DNA of 64,000 nucleotides from Leucaena leucocephala (lineage: Eukaryota > Streptophyta > Magnoliopsida > Fabales > Fabaceae): positions 1,308,001 through 1,372,000 of the forward strand of contig CM073569.1 in NCBI GenBank assembly GCA_037074615.1, given 5' to 3'. The position numbers and the translations under genes are program-made. Positions 14,263 through 26,505 of the stretch are shown here, in pieces; positions within the stretch are counted from its first letter, which is position 1, and each line of letters starts with the position of its first letter. The notes beneath the pieces were generated by a model, which searched no databases, had not been told where the DNA came from, and worked only from the letters and a program-made list of their open reading frames with translations.

Positions 14263-14719
14263 TTGACAACTTCGAATCCGGAGACGACTATGGTAATTAA
14301 GTTTGAGACTCTACTAAAGTATATGTCAAGTACGGTGTGTATTATTTCTCTTCTGAAGAATTCATATTTCTTAGAGCCCGGGCGGCCTGATTTTTACTCA
14401 CTCTGTCTCTTGATGATATACAAGGTTATCCCGGTGATCGTGGTTGCTCTAATCCTCGTGATGACTCCTCTTATCGTCGGTTTCCTTTTCACCGCTCACC
14501 TTAATTATCTCGGTGGCCAAGGGCATTCACCTGACCGAGGCAGCCGAGAACCTTCACCAGCATGGTGCTGCTCACCCTATCGAGGTGGTGGAGATCATTC
14601 GTGAGCATGGCGGCTGTGATCAGCCTTTTGAGGTGGCCGAGGTAGTTCACCGGCAGTGGATGAACATAACGGAGACGATTCACCAGCAGCACATGTTGTG
14701 GCTTACTGCTTCTAACTAG
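14263..14719 (+). pseudogene. Unrecognised GC-rich coding-like relic
   Basis: This stretch is GC-richer and more codon-like than its surroundings, but no single frame stays open. One frame (14263-14604) gives a hydrophobic segment (KVIPVIVVALILVMTPLIVG) followed by Ser/Pro/Arg/Gly-rich sequence (SPDRGSREPSP). An overlapping frame (14513-14719) gives a His/Glu-rich peptide ending at TAG. A third frame reads RGCSNPRDDSSYRRFPFHRSP. The mixed Arg/Ser/Pro character across frames could be a decayed exon of an SR-like RNA-binding gene; in Arabidopsis such a gene (At4g35785, from memory) sits next to PLD delta. That is inference only. It could equally be an unrelated small gene or no gene. Confidence 0.25.
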
Positions 14720-15394
14720 GGTAACCCTAATGAGAAGAAAGCAAGTCGTGGAAGCTAAGAGAAGATAGTGAAGTAATATATACGGTGTAGCTACGCGTAA
14801 TGAGAGCAAACAGAAGTTGTGAAGTATATTATTGTGGGATTATTGTAACTGAGTTTGCACTTAGGTATATGTTATTTATTAATGCTCCTGAATGAAGTGT
14901 GCGTGTTGTGTTAGATCGCGTTGTGAAGTAGACTATTCAACCCTTGTGTGCCTCATGAGAGACAACATAGTTAGGTTGTATATATATATATCTTTCTGAA
15001 AATTTATAAAAAGAAAATTTTAGACGATTCAGATTGTACAACAAATGACGTGATTAGAGAAGGACTACAAAACACGCGTTAGTCTTAGTAGAATAGACTG
15101 AAGTTTATAAAGTGTCATGTAAGTTTAGAATTAAAATATTTTTTTTTATAGAGTTCAGATAGTATCTCCTAATTAGTAGTTAGAAACTAATTTTCTCGAA
15201 ACATATTTTCCATACACACGACCATAGTACATCCTTAAGGTAAGAAATTGTGTAGAATTAAAATTTATAAATTTATTTTTTGGAATACAACCTGGTACTC
15301 ATATTTCTTGGCCCAATCGAAAACTGTACCAACTTGGATTGGTCCGAGTCGTGAATAAGCAAACTGGTCTGGAATGTTCTTGGTTGGACACAAT
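14720..15394. other. Intergenic, no gene seen
   Basis: AT-rich sequence with scattered TA runs. Nothing codes convincingly and no repeat was recognised. Confidence 0.5.
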
Positions 15395-15408
15395 ACAAGG
15401 CAAATATT

Positions 15409-15623
15409 ATTAATGAGAGTTAGCAAAGATAGTAAGAAGTGGAATCATATCCCACAAAGATGCGAGTTCGATTTTCGCTGTCGTTATGAGGACTTCTTTG
15501 GTAAGCGATCTCGTAAATCTCCTGTAAGTGCTCTTTGAGCTCTGGGGCTGTGCCCTGACCTTGGTGGGAGACCAATATTAAACCCATCTAAACTTTTTTT
15601 TGTAAAAAAGAAGAAAAAAAAAG
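15409..15623 (+). mobile_element. tRNA-derived SINE, family B (single copy)
   Basis: About 215 bp flanked by a perfect 14-bp duplication ACAAGGCAAATATT at 15395-15408 and 15624-15637. The 5' part holds an A-box-like TAGCAAAGATAGTAAG and a B-box-like GCGAGTTCGATTTTCGC. The 3' end is a T run followed by an A-rich tail. The body does not match SINE family A beyond the promoter boxes, so it is a second family. Confidence 0.8.
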
Positions 15624-15637
15624 ACAAGGCAAATATT

Positions 15638-16096
15638 TGACTCAGTCCTTGCTTGCGAAACTCACGGATCTTATAATCAATAGCGTAAAATTATTTCATG
15701 TTTAATATAAAATATATATTAACAAAATGTAATAGCATATAGTAAATTAAGAATTGAGTAAAGCTAGAGGGATCATAAAAGTGAAAATTTCACTTTGTCA
15801 AAAATTTGTTGACTGAAATAACGGAAGGAACTAAATTTGGCAAATGAAAAAAAAGATGTTGAAAAGAGAAAAGGGAAAACATGAGAAACGGAGAAGAATA
15901 AGGAAATGAATGCTACGTAGTCGTCAAAGAGCAAAGCTACATCCACTCTCAGCCAAGAAAAGAACACATCACTCTCTTTTTCTCCCCACTTGAACATAGA
16001 CATAAATAAATCACAAGTCTCTGTCATCTCTAATGAAGATCATCAGATCATAATCTGCAAGCTTCTTCTTTAACTTGTGTAATCAAGCTAGCTAGG

Positions 16097-16100
<4 letters not shown>
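15638..16100. other. Intergenic and 5' leader, no gene seen
   Basis: AT-rich with purine-rich patches. The last part, from about 16020, is probably the 5' UTR of the following small gene. Confidence 0.45.

Positions 16101-16128
<28 letters not shown>
16101..16128. repeat. TA dinucleotide microsatellite abutting a start codon
   Basis: Fourteen TA units run directly into TAATG of the next gene, so the repeat occupies the leader immediately before the start. A second TA tract (about 16302-16330) lies in that gene's first intron. Confidence 0.9.
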
Positions 16129-16723
16129 ATGCATCGTCAAGCAGTGAAAAGCAATCTAAGTGGTACAGAGAAAGAAAAGGTTGGATCAAAAGGATATGAA
16201 TGTGATCGACCCCTTTGCCCTAAACCCAGAAAGCTTCCTCCTCCAATTCCTGACTTCCTCAAGCCACTCACATGTACCACACAGAGGTTTGTTCCTCACG
16301 TACATATATATATATATATATATATGTATATAACTTTTCTAACTAGCTTCTTTGAACTAAGATATATATATGCTTCTGATGATGATTTGGTTTTGTTTCT
16401 GTAGCAGCCAGCCAAGTGGTGGCAAGGAAGAAGGTGGAGTTCTTAATATGATCACAGCAAAGGTAGTGGCTTAGATGATTAGATTAATCGTCAAAATGAA
16501 AATAGGTGATTAAATGCATGTTTTTGTGCAGAATTATTCATCAAATGAGAAGGAATTGGTGTGCAGTACAGGGTGCTTGCCTTCTTGTTACTCAGGCTCT
16601 CCACCACTACGAACAGAGAACCCATTGATTCATGACGTTGAGTTTCTTCATCAAATGGACATTGTTTCTTCACCATTTTCACGCTCCAAACTCTCTGATA
16701 AATTTGCATTTACCTCTGCCTGA
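16129..16723 (+). CDS. Small plant protein of unknown function
   Basis: Three exons, 16129-16286, 16405-16462 and 16532-16723, join to 135 residues ending at TGA. I do not recognise a named domain. The N-terminal part has GYECDRPLCPKPRKLPPPIP, a Cys/Pro-rich patch, and the C-terminal part ends FAFTSA; there is no signal peptide or membrane segment. The predicted protein is hydrophilic. The second intron acceptor region reads GTAGCAGCC, a tandem NAGNAG acceptor in which either AG keeps the frame and differs by one serine. The splice signals and constant frame argue for a real gene. The exact start is the first ATG after the TA tract; no other ATG in frame is better supported. Confidence 0.7.
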
Positions 16724-17642
16724 TCCGATTCTCAACGGTGGAAACTGATCTATCAGCTGTCAATATATATCAATATAGAAGAATATAACAAGTTGTATTA
16801 ATTTTCATACCTTTTGCAGAAGATGAAGGATCCACCAGTGTTGTTTTAAGGAAGACTGAATTGAGAGGGATAAGCTCTGTTTGTTTTTGTAGAGAATAAT
16901 AACAAGACTATGTAAAGGAGAGTCTGGGAAGCCCGATATGTATATATACTGTGAGCTCAATAGACTTTTTAATGTATTTTTTTTTTTGTAGAATCATGTT
17001 TCTCTCCAGATCAATGAATGGTGTATTTGAAAGAATTTAAGTACTCGTTTTTTCTTTCTAAATAGAAATTAACCACCTCTGCAAATATTTTAAGGGAAAT
17101 AAATCATTGTTTGATTATTGGTGCGTGGGTCAGTGAAGGAGATGATGAATTTTACGGTAGAATCGGGAAGTTGTTTACTGGAAAAGTTTAAAAAAAGAAA
17201 GAAAGAAAATGTCTGTAATTGAGACAAAATAAAGGAAATGTCAATGTATTTTACTCTTTTCTATTGGACATTTATTCTATTTTATTTTCTTTCATCTTTT
17301 TTTAATGTCATTCTCCCTTTAATTATTCAACTAAATATTAATCTACTTTTTTTACATTTTTTCCAAAAAATTAGTATCATTGCATCGCCATAATAGAAAT
17401 AGTAAACCAAGATTTAAATTATACTAAAAAAAGTATCCATATTAAATGCTGAAATAAAATTATCTTTAATAAAAAGTTACATTTTGTTTAGAAAACAATA
17501 AATAAAGAAATATGGCAGACAATATTTGGATACCGTTTATTAATGTGTGGATTTACGTTTTGGGGCCCAAAACGTGGGTTTTTGTTTCTATTGAGAAAAC
17601 CACGTTTTGGGAGGACAGGATGTAAACAAACAGAGCATTAGC
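16724..17642. other. 3' flank and intergenic, no gene seen
   Basis: The first part is probably the 3' UTR of the small gene. The rest is AT-rich. Around 17560-17620 the motif AAAACGTG/CACGTTTTGGG occurs as an imperfect inverted pair, possibly by chance. Confidence 0.45.
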
Positions 17643-17654
17643 TTGACGGGCATC

Positions 17655-17824
17655 ACCAACAAGAGTCTGAGTGGTAAGTAACTCAATATCGTTTAGGTAA
17701 AGTCTCAAGTTCAAACCTTAGCGTATATAAAAAAATTTTATTAGGAGACTCACTTACTATATCTAGGTACGTTATACGAGTTAAATCCGGATACAGTGGG
17801 GTAAAACTGTACAAAAAAAAAACT
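17655..17824 (+). mobile_element. tRNA-derived SINE, family A, copy 2 (diverged)
   Basis: About 170 bp ending in an A-rich tail, flanked by perfect 12-bp repeats TTGACGGGCATC at 17643-17654 and 17825-17836. The core GGAGACTCAC and the B-box-like region (CAAGTTCAAACC) are recognisable but more mutated than in the other copies. It sits about 310 bp upstream of the aspartyl protease start, within its probable promoter. Confidence 0.88.
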
Positions 17825-17836
17825 TTGACGGGCATC

Positions 17837-18137
17837 CCCGCCGGGCCGCGACCGTTATCAAGTGTCAAAGACAAGCGTTGTGGGGTCCACGCACGTGTTC
17901 GCGTTGAAGATACCTACCTAAGCTAGCTTGACTCCCTCACTCTTCTTTACAGTAGAGTACTTCAAGATCTTCCTCCCGCTTCATTCTCAAAATCCCAAGA
18001 TCCTCTCTTTTTGTGTGAATTCCTAATCTCCAAACCCTAATTCTCTTTAGTTAAAATTAATTCGCTTTCTCTTCCAAGATCTATGGTCTCGACTTCAGTC
18101 ATTTTGTGGTTTTTGCTCTCTTCTCATTGACGAAAGA
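17837..18137 (+). other. Promoter and 5' leader region of the first aspartyl protease
   Basis: GC-richer than the upstream sequence, with pyrimidine-rich leader from about 17940. I could not place a single convincing TATA box. Confidence 0.4.
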
Positions 18138-21100
18138 ATGGATATCTTGGCTAGAACTATCCTCGTCTTGCTTTCATTTTGGAGCTTCTATGCTTGCTGC
18201 CATGCTCGCATCTTCACCTTCACGATGCACCACCGTTTCTCCGAGCCGGTCAAGAAGTGGTCGGAGACCAGCGCTGGAAAGTTATCTCCGGGGGATGGCT
18301 GGCCTGAGAAGGGGACTTTTGAGTACTACTCAGAGCTAGCCAATCGCGATCGTTTCTTCCGTGGCCGCAAACTTTCCGATAAAGATGACGCACCCCTGGC
18401 ATTCTCTGATGGCAATTCCACGTTTCGGATCAGCTCGCTGGGATTGTATGTTTCTTTCCTTTCCTTTCCTTTTTTAAATGCAAATTGCACACACATATAT
18501 ATTGAATAATTATTAATTTAATTTTGTCCCTTTGAATAAGTCCTTGTTCTTGGAAGTTTCTCCCTCATTTCCTTAACTTTCTCCTTTCTTTTGCTTGTCT
18601 CGCCATTCATACAGTCTGCATTATACAACAGTTCAACTGGGGACACCAGGAGTGAAGTTTATGGTGGCTCTTGATACAGGAAGTGACCTGTTCTGGGTAC
18701 CGTGTGATTGTACCAGATGTGCAGCAGCTGATAGCGCAGCTTTTGCTTCAGTATGTTCCCTTCTGCTTATTAAGATTTGATTATAATGTACTAGACTATT
18801 AGAAATTCCAGATATTTGCAAAAGAAGTAATCTATTACCCATTCTTTTCTTTTTCCTTTTTCCGCTGTGGGTGTTATTTTGGATCTTTTGTCAACTATGT
18901 ATGACTCCTTACACCTCATACCATATGACATGTAAGACTAGTACAATACTCTGGAAAACGTAGGAGTTTTTGTTCTTTCATAGTGAAGAAGGGATCAGGC
19001 CACAAAGTTAATATTATAAAATTTTCTGTCTGCATTTGTCAAATTATTCTTGCTTCCATGTATGTTGCCTATTTCTTGGCTTGTTTGCCAGATATTTATT
19101 AATCATCACAACTCCAATTAAAGGATAACCAATTCCAGTGCTGAATGCCTGAATCATGGAAAGTTTCCAACAGATTTGATAACTAGAATAAGCGCATATC
19201 TTTCTAAGTCCTCCATTTGGTTTCGATCAGAAAAATATTTTAAAAGTTTTCCTTGCCTATGAAAGATATATGAATTAAAAGAGGAAATGCATTTATTTTT
19301 TGGTAAAAAGACAGTGCATTTTGCGGGCCTTGGCTCGGTTCTTGAAAATGCAGTACTGTTGTGGCAGGATTTTGACCTTAGTGTATACAATCCTAATGGA
19401 TCTTCAACGAGCAAAAGGGTCACTTGTAACAACAGTTTGTGTATACACCGTAATCAGTGCCTTGGGACTTTCAGCAACTGCCCCTATATGGTATCTTATG
19501 TCTCTGCTGAAACTTCCACATCTGGAATACTTGTGGAGGATGTTCTGCACTTGACGAAAGAAGATAATCATAATGAGCTTTTGGAGGCATACGTCATATT
19601 TGGGTTAGTTTCATTGTACTATTACCGAACTGATCTGAACACTCTGTTTCATCAATGTTCATATGTCAGTCTAGTACTTTTAGCTTTCTGGCTTTTCTTT
19701 CCTTTTTATTTTCTTCAGTCACTTACACATACTAGAGATAAAATGTAATACATGTACAGCTGTGGACAAGTTCAAAGTGGATCATTCTTAGATGTTGCAG
19801 CTCCCAATGGTTTGTTTGGGCTTGGCATGGAGAAGATATCGGTTCCTAGCGTGTTATCCAGGGAAGGTTTTACTGCAGATTCATTCTCCATGTGTTTTGG
19901 ACGTGATGGCATTGGAAGGATAAGTTTTGGGGACAAGGGTAGCCCTGATCAAGAAGAGACCCCATTCAATATGAACCCATTGCAGTAAGTGGTAATTCCC
20001 TTGTTACTTGTTGCTGCTGATTTCAGAAATCAAAGTAATATTGCTGTGAAAAATATTGAGTCTTATGCTTGTACATATCTCACAGCCCTACCTATAACAT
20101 CACAGTCACTCAAGTCCGAGTGGGAAAGACTCTAATTGACGTGGAATTTACTGCTCTTTTTGATTCTGGGACATCTTTTACATACTTGGTTGATCCAACC
20201 TACACAAAGCTTTCTAAGAGTGTAAGCACTGAAAAGGGATCAATTCAGTTTAAATATGGCTTAAATATCATTTGATACTGGACCTTACCAAAATTGTTTT
20301 TTCTTTTTCTTTTGCAGTTTCATTCCCAGATACGAGATAGGAGGCGTCCACCTGATTCAAGAATTCCTTTTGAATTTTGTTATGATATGAGGTCATTGAA
20401 TCATTCAAACTTATATATATTGTGTAGATATAACCTCTGAAAGCAAAATATTCTTACTTATGGACAGTTCTGATGCAAATACAAGCTCGATACCTAGCAT
20501 GGGTTTAACCATGAGAGGAGGAAGTCATTTTGCTGTTTATGATCCAATAATTATCATCTCTACGCAGGTGGTTGTTAAATCTGTACACCTCTTTACTATG
20601 AGCATGCTTTTTAAGCTTAGGATAAAACTGAAGTTGTTTCTTACTTTCCCTTCCTAACTATTTTGCAGAGTGAACTTGTATATTGCCTAGCAGTTGTCAA
20701 GAGTACTGAACTAAATATAATCGGACGTAAGTTGTTTGTTTTCTGTTTTCTTTTCTTCTTATTATTACGTTCTTAGATCATATAGACTTTTTATGCCATG
20801 AAGCTGAAGTAAATTGAGTATGTAACTGGGGGAGGCTTAACTTGTTTTGATGTTCATTGCAGAAAACTTAATGACGGGCTACCGAGTTGTATTTGACCGA
20901 GAAAAGCTCATATTGGGCTGGAAGAAATTTGATTGTAAGTGTTAAATTTCTTCTGTTAGTGACTGTTCTCTATCCAAATCTTGTCCATTTCATTAATCTT
21001 CATATTTTGATGGCATTAACAGGTTATGACGTTGAGGATCAACATGCAGCGAAGCCGCACTCGAATAGCGTGCCTCCTGCTGTGGCGGCAGGGCTTGGCA

Positions 21101-21225
21101 ATGGCAACCACACTGCAGCAAAACCAACCACAAAGACCCGAACCGATTCTCAGAGGTCAAGGGCTCACTACAGTCGCACTTCACTTCTGACATGCTTTGG
21201 ATTTCTTTCTTTTTTTTTTTGGTGA
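18138..21225 (+). CDS. A1-family aspartyl protease (aspartyl protease family protein 1-like)
   Basis: Pepsin-like plant protease expected in the secretory pathway. Ten exons: 18138-18445, 18615-18750, 19368-19603, 19760-19984, 20086-20221, 20318-20391, 20468-20567, 20669-20726, 20863-20934, 21023-21225, totalling 515 residues. An N-terminal hydrophobic signal (ILVLLSFWSFYACC) is followed by a short prosegment. The two catalytic motifs are present: DTGSD at residue 123 (VALDTGSDLFW) and DSGTS at residue 328 (ALFDSGTSFTY). The C-terminus is a hydrophobic segment (LLTCFGFLSFFFW), consistent with a GPI-anchor signal, which is known in close relatives. The next gene is a tandem paralogue with the same exon phases. 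No lesion was seen. The substrate is unknown. Confidence 0.93.
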
Positions 21226-22664
21226 CATATTCTATGATCATTCATTTGTTTGATCCATTGGAGGTTCACGGTAGGTTTGTAAAAATCATCTGTTCCATGC
21301 CCCAACGTAAATAACATATAAAGTAAGGTTAGTTTGTATTACAGTGTTCCTATGGTCATTCATTGGTTTGATCCATTGGAGGTTTACGCTGAGAATCATA
21401 TTGTTAATCTGCAACGATTGTTTTTAAATAGCCAAAAAAATTAATTTAAAAATGAATAAAAATAAAAAAATTATTATTTGTTAACACTGAAACATTAGGA
21501 ATAATAATGAAGGGCTCAAACAAGCTGCTACTGTCAACGACTCGTGAACTTCCGCTTCCCTATTGTTTTCATAGGTAACTGTTATGTGTGATAGGAATTT
21601 TTTTCATTTTGCATTTTTTAAACTCTTCGGATTTAGTTAAAGATAATAGAGGATGTTTGGTAAAGAAAGAGAGGGTCGCGTCTCTTTTGAGGGTCGACTT
21701 TTGAGTTGAACCTTGAATAGCCTCTCGTGCTACGAAATTTTTTATTTAGAATTAATCTGAAACCAACGCCTCTTGTATCCGTAGCATTGAATGCGGTCGT
21801 TGACTTAAGAAATATTTGGATAACATTAGTCAATCAGAAAATGGTTTAAATTTAAACAAATAATAGTGGTAATTAAACAAAAATAAAAATAAATTATTCT
21901 TCTTATAAGTCACTTTTTGTAATATTTTTATTTAAAAATTTATAATAATTTTTTATATTTAATGAGCTAAGAATTAAGATATGCAATGAAGTTGAAAATT
22001 TATTTGGGGTGATTTGCAAGAGAGGAAGGCTCATCTGTTGAGAATAAAAGTCAACTTTTGAAATAAATACAATACGGCGTAGTGGCATTGAGCCAGAAAA
22101 TTCAAGTCAATCGTTGTCACTCGCAAACATTTTCTTCGCGCCTCTTCTTAATGGTACGAAAAATTGAACACGTCAACTCGTGGGACCACCAGCAGCCACA
22201 TCACTGTTCTTTTCTTCGTCCTCCATCATCTCCGCTGTCTCTGGCTTCACTTCGTTTCTGAGTCACGCCGTTTGCTTAGCGCGCGGGTCCTACAAATATT
22301 GCTCAGCTTTGTCGCTTCACGCTCTAGTTCTTGTTTTCGTTCCCAGATTCGTGATGTTGCTTTCCTTCATTCCGTCTAAGTCGGGTTTGGTGTTTTGGGT
22401 CATCTGTCTTACTTGTGATGTATTTCGGGTCCGTCATTTTGCAGAGTTGCATTTAATGGTGGGATATACTGTTCTGAATCTGATGGCCCCAAAAAAAAAC
22501 CGATAACCCCCTATGACTATTCTTGGTCCTCCCTCTGACTATGACACCCTGGGAAATTTCCCTCTTTTATTCTCGTCTCCCAGACCACCATAAGCTTCCT
22601 CATTTCTTTCTAACTCCTAAGCTACCTCATTTCGGCACATTTCCTTCAACAATTTCGCTCTTCC
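21226..22664. other. Spacer between the protease paralogues
   Basis: It contains the 3' end of the first gene and a short imperfect duplication (about 40 bp, both copies with TTTGATCCATTGGAGGTT) at about 21232-21272 and 21349-21390. From about 22140 the sequence is GC-richer and probably includes the promoter and leader of the second protease. The open frames seen at 22180-22506 show no family signature, and I treat them as leader. Confidence 0.45.
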
Positions 22665-23644
22665 ATGCCTTCGCCATCGAGTTCAGCGAGTGGATTGCTC
22701 CTGTTCTTGGTACTGTTGAGCTTTGGTTCTCGAAGCTGTTATGGATTCCGGGCTCTCGGGTTCGCTATGCATCACCGGTATTCGGATCCCGTTAAGGGAG
22801 TTCTGGGCAGCCACGACTTACCTGCCAGGGGAAGCCGAGAGTACTATGTGACTATGTCTCACAGAGACCGCCTTGCCCGAGGTCGTGGACTCGCCGGTGT
22901 GGATCCGACGGCTCTGACGTTCGACTCCGGCAACGATACTATTCGGATTGCCTCCTTGGGATTGTAAACTTCTTCAACTACGACTCAATCACTCCGATTT
23001 ATGCTTTATTTTCCATTATAATACAGAGAATTTGGCTTTAAAAAAATTGAGGATATCAACACTCTTAACTTCTTATAATATCCTAAATTCTTCTAAATTC
23101 TTTTGTCTAGTTTAGCTAAAGATTGATCTATGACAATTTAATTTTTTTAATTTTTTTAACAATAAATTATAATCAATAATTTTAATTAGTAATTTTTTTA
23201 ATCTTTAAAAATTTTTACACCCTATAGTAGTAATTAAGTTATAATTCTGATTCTATTATACGATGTTTTAAATTTTTAATTATAATAATTAGAAATCTCT
23301 TGTTATCCTTATTAAAGTTGGTGTAAATTTTAAAAATACACAAGAAATTTGTGTAATATATTAAGTTATTAACTGAATATAAATATATAATGAAGTATGT
23401 ATGATTATTTTTTTATTTTTAGGACAAGTCAGTGTAATCTATTGTTTTTGGACATCTTTGTAGGAAAGTTTCATATAACTTTAACAAAAATCAATAAATA
23501 GTTTTTTTATTTCTTATATTTTCATATTTCCCGCGTTTAATTCCTAAGCAGAAATTTGTTGTGAAATCCAAGTTTTGCGTAAAGTTTTTTTTTTTTTTTT
23601 AATTTACACACATTATAGACACATATATAAATATACGTATAATT

Positions 23645-23655
<11 letters not shown>

Positions 23656-23680
<25 letters not shown>
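23656..23680. repeat. GA microsatellite in intron 1 of the second protease
   Basis: About twelve GA units following a TA tract, inside the long first intron. Confidence 0.9.
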
Positions 23681-26204
23681 CTAGCACTGCCCGATCTTCT
23701 TCCCTCCGTCCCTATTCTTATTTTAAAAAAAAAATTGGAATGAAAAATCAAAGGAATCACCTTTTTTGGGGCATATGGTAAACAAATTGTTCAGCTATAT
23801 AATTCGACTAGAAAATGGCTCCCCACGAAAACATTTTGCGGTAAACATTTTACAGAAAGCAATGCATCATCTGGTGGTAGTACGTGAGAAGAGACATACT
23901 TGTTTTTCCAGAAAGTTACTTGTTGCAGATCATGTAATTCCCATGAGTAACAATTTATGGCTGTGTTGTGGAATTCAGTTTGCATTACGCCAATGTTTCT
24001 GTTGGGACACCACCAGTATGGTTTCTTGTGGCATTAGACACTGGTAGTGACTTGTTCTGGTTGCCATGCAATTGTACCACCATGAATTGCGTGCATGCCT
24101 TGCAGACATCAAAAGGACAGGTATTTATATATACATATATCTTACGTTATTCGTTTCAGGTTTTCATGTTTTCCACTTGTAAATACATATTACATACTTG
24201 AATGTCATTTGTTATCTTCATCGTGTCTCACAAATTCACACTTAAACTTGTCATTGCATTTTACAGAGACTGAAACTTAACATCTACGATCCTCATGCAT
24301 CCTCGACAAGCAAGAATGTTCCATGTAACAGCACCATATGTAGGCATAGGAAACAATGTCCTTCATCTAACAGCAGTTGTGCATATCAAGTTCGCTATCT
24401 TTCAAGTAACACATCATCAACTGGAGTCCTAGTGGAAGATGTCTTGCACTTAATTACAGATGATGATCACACCAAAGAAGTCGAGGCGCGTATTAATTTT
24501 GGGTAAATAACTTTGTAAGACCTTATTCAAAATCAGTTCTGTAAGATGATATGAAACGTTATTTTCATTGCAATGGCTTGTGTTTGATTCTTTCTTGTTA
24601 AAGCTGCCAGTGGTTCAATTTGTTGCAGATGTGGTAAAGTTCAAACAGGTTCCTTCTTGACCGGCGCAGCACCAAATGGTTTGTTTGGGCTTGGTATAGA
24701 GAATATATCAGTTCCAAGCATATTAGCGAAAGAAGGGCTCACTTCAAATTCTTTCTCAATGTGTTTTGGGGATGATGGTGTTGGAAGAATAAGATTTGGA
24801 GATAATGGAAGCTCAGACCAAAGAAAAACGCCAATCAACCTTGGAGCATCACAGTAAGTGATCATTCTTTTCAATGATTTCAAAGTTGGATTGATCATTA
24901 AATCAATGGAGGCATTCGTTCATAGCTGATTCTTGCCCAACCAAAGTGGATTAGAGACCGGTTCATTGGTTTCCCATTGGCACAGTTAGATTCTCATCAC
25001 GTGGATTCTTTTGTCTCTCTTTATTTTCTTGTTCTTAAGGTCAAAGGTATCTTGGATTTTGCCTAGATTACTCTCCAATATTGACCAGTGCATTTGAGAT
25101 TTTAATTTCACAGTGCTTTTAAAAAGGTAGAACTTAATTGTTAAGATGAGCTTCTATCTCTTCCTTCCAACTGAATTAGTCTCTTTGGTTATTTTGATAT
25201 ATTAGAAGATGACATTGCATGCAGAGGATGAGAGGACATCATTGAAACTTGAAAATCTTGCATCTATTTTTCAGTTTCCCCACTAATTGTACCCATTTTC
25301 CTTGGCAACTAATTTGTCAGTCCAAGTTACAACATCAGTATCACTCAAATTATTGTCGGAGAAAAAGCTATGGACTGAGTTCAATGCAATTTTTGACACC
25401 GGAACTTCATTTACATATCTAAACGATCCTGCTTATACAAACATTACGAGCAGTGTAAGTAATCCATTTTCACTTTTATCATGACATCATTCTGTTTCTT
25501 GTGCTGAGTCATGAAACTTCTTTTGTTAATTTGCAGTTCAATTCCATGGTCAAAGGAAAACGTTATCAATTTGATTCTCATCTTGAAACGCCCTTTGACT
25601 ATTGTTATGAAAATACAACCAGGTTGGTTTATCTTCTCAAGACACTCTTCATCTTCAGTTCTTCAAATTTTCATTTTTTTTTTTCTGACTTTTGCGTGAT
25701 CTGCAGCAATCAGACCGATCTTGAATTTCCCTCCTTGAATTTGAAAATGAAAGGGGGAGACGATTATTATGTTATGTATCCACTTGTTTATGTTATTATT
25801 GAGGTAAGGAAGATCTGACTAGTGATATCAAGAATTGTTGACACGCATTCTTTGTCAAGACCTGATACATGATTATATGATGTATCATCTCTCTTCTCGC
25901 TCTCCTAATTCTTCTTGTGGTCTCCAGGGTGTTGAAACTTTTAGCACTGTGATTTGCCTTGGCATCGTGAAAAGTTATGACTTGAATATCATAGGACGTG
26001 AGCATCTGATTGATACACTACTTAATAACATGAAAATTCTTTTCAGTTCAATAGTTTTCAGTTTGCTATATCCATCTTGCTTCATTATCATGCAGAGAAT
26101 TTCATGACTGGTTACAATGTAGTTTTCGATCGTGATAACATGATTCTGGGTTGGAAGAATTCCAGCTGTGAGTATAGTTTGTCTCTTCTGCAACAATTCT
26201 TTGC

Positions 26205-26233
26205 ATGTGTGTGTGTGTGTGTGTGTGTGTGTG
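26205..26233. repeat. GT microsatellite in the last intron of the second protease
   Basis: About fourteen GT units, in the intron between 26167 and 26276. Confidence 0.9.
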
Positions 26234-26505
26234 AAGAATTATCTTATATATATGCCAATGAGATGTTTCCCTCAGGTTATGATGTCGAGGTCTCAAGTAC
26301 AACATCAGCTATAAACACCGCACATTCTCCCGCCGTTTCTCCTGTTGTTTCGCCTGCTATTTCTCCTGCGCTCCCTGGAAAACCTGAAGCCACGATTAAC
26401 CAGTCTGAAAGTTCGAGGCCGCAGCTGCCTAATCACTCATTCAAGACCAAACCTTTTGTGGTTAAGTTTCTACTGGTTCTTTTTCCGATATTTGCCATTT
26501 TTTGA

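Larger units (their letters stand above)
22665..26505 (+). pseudogene. Tandem A1-family aspartyl protease paralogue with a 2-base frameshift
   Basis: Ten exons with the same phases as its upstream neighbour: 22665-22963, 23979-24120, 24267-24502, 24629-24853, 25321-25454, 25537-25622, 25707-25803, 25928-25997, 26096-26167, 26276-26505. Signal peptide (LLLFLVLLSFGS), first catalytic DTGS (residue 120), second catalytic DTGT and a C-terminal hydrophobic tail are all present. Exons 3, 4 and 9 match the neighbour in length exactly (236, 225 and 72 bp). Exon 5 is 134 bp against 136 bp: after VGEKAMD the frame hits TGA at about 25375-25377, and the second catalytic half continues in another frame (EFNAIFDTGTSFTY). 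As written, the protein lacks the second catalytic aspartate. It could be a young pseudogene, a natural variant or a sequence error. Intron 1 is about 1 kb. Confidence 0.8.

Noticed and set aside
22180..22506. 108-codon open frame upstream of the second protease
   Set aside because: Hydrophobic but without family signature; lies where the promoter and leader should be.
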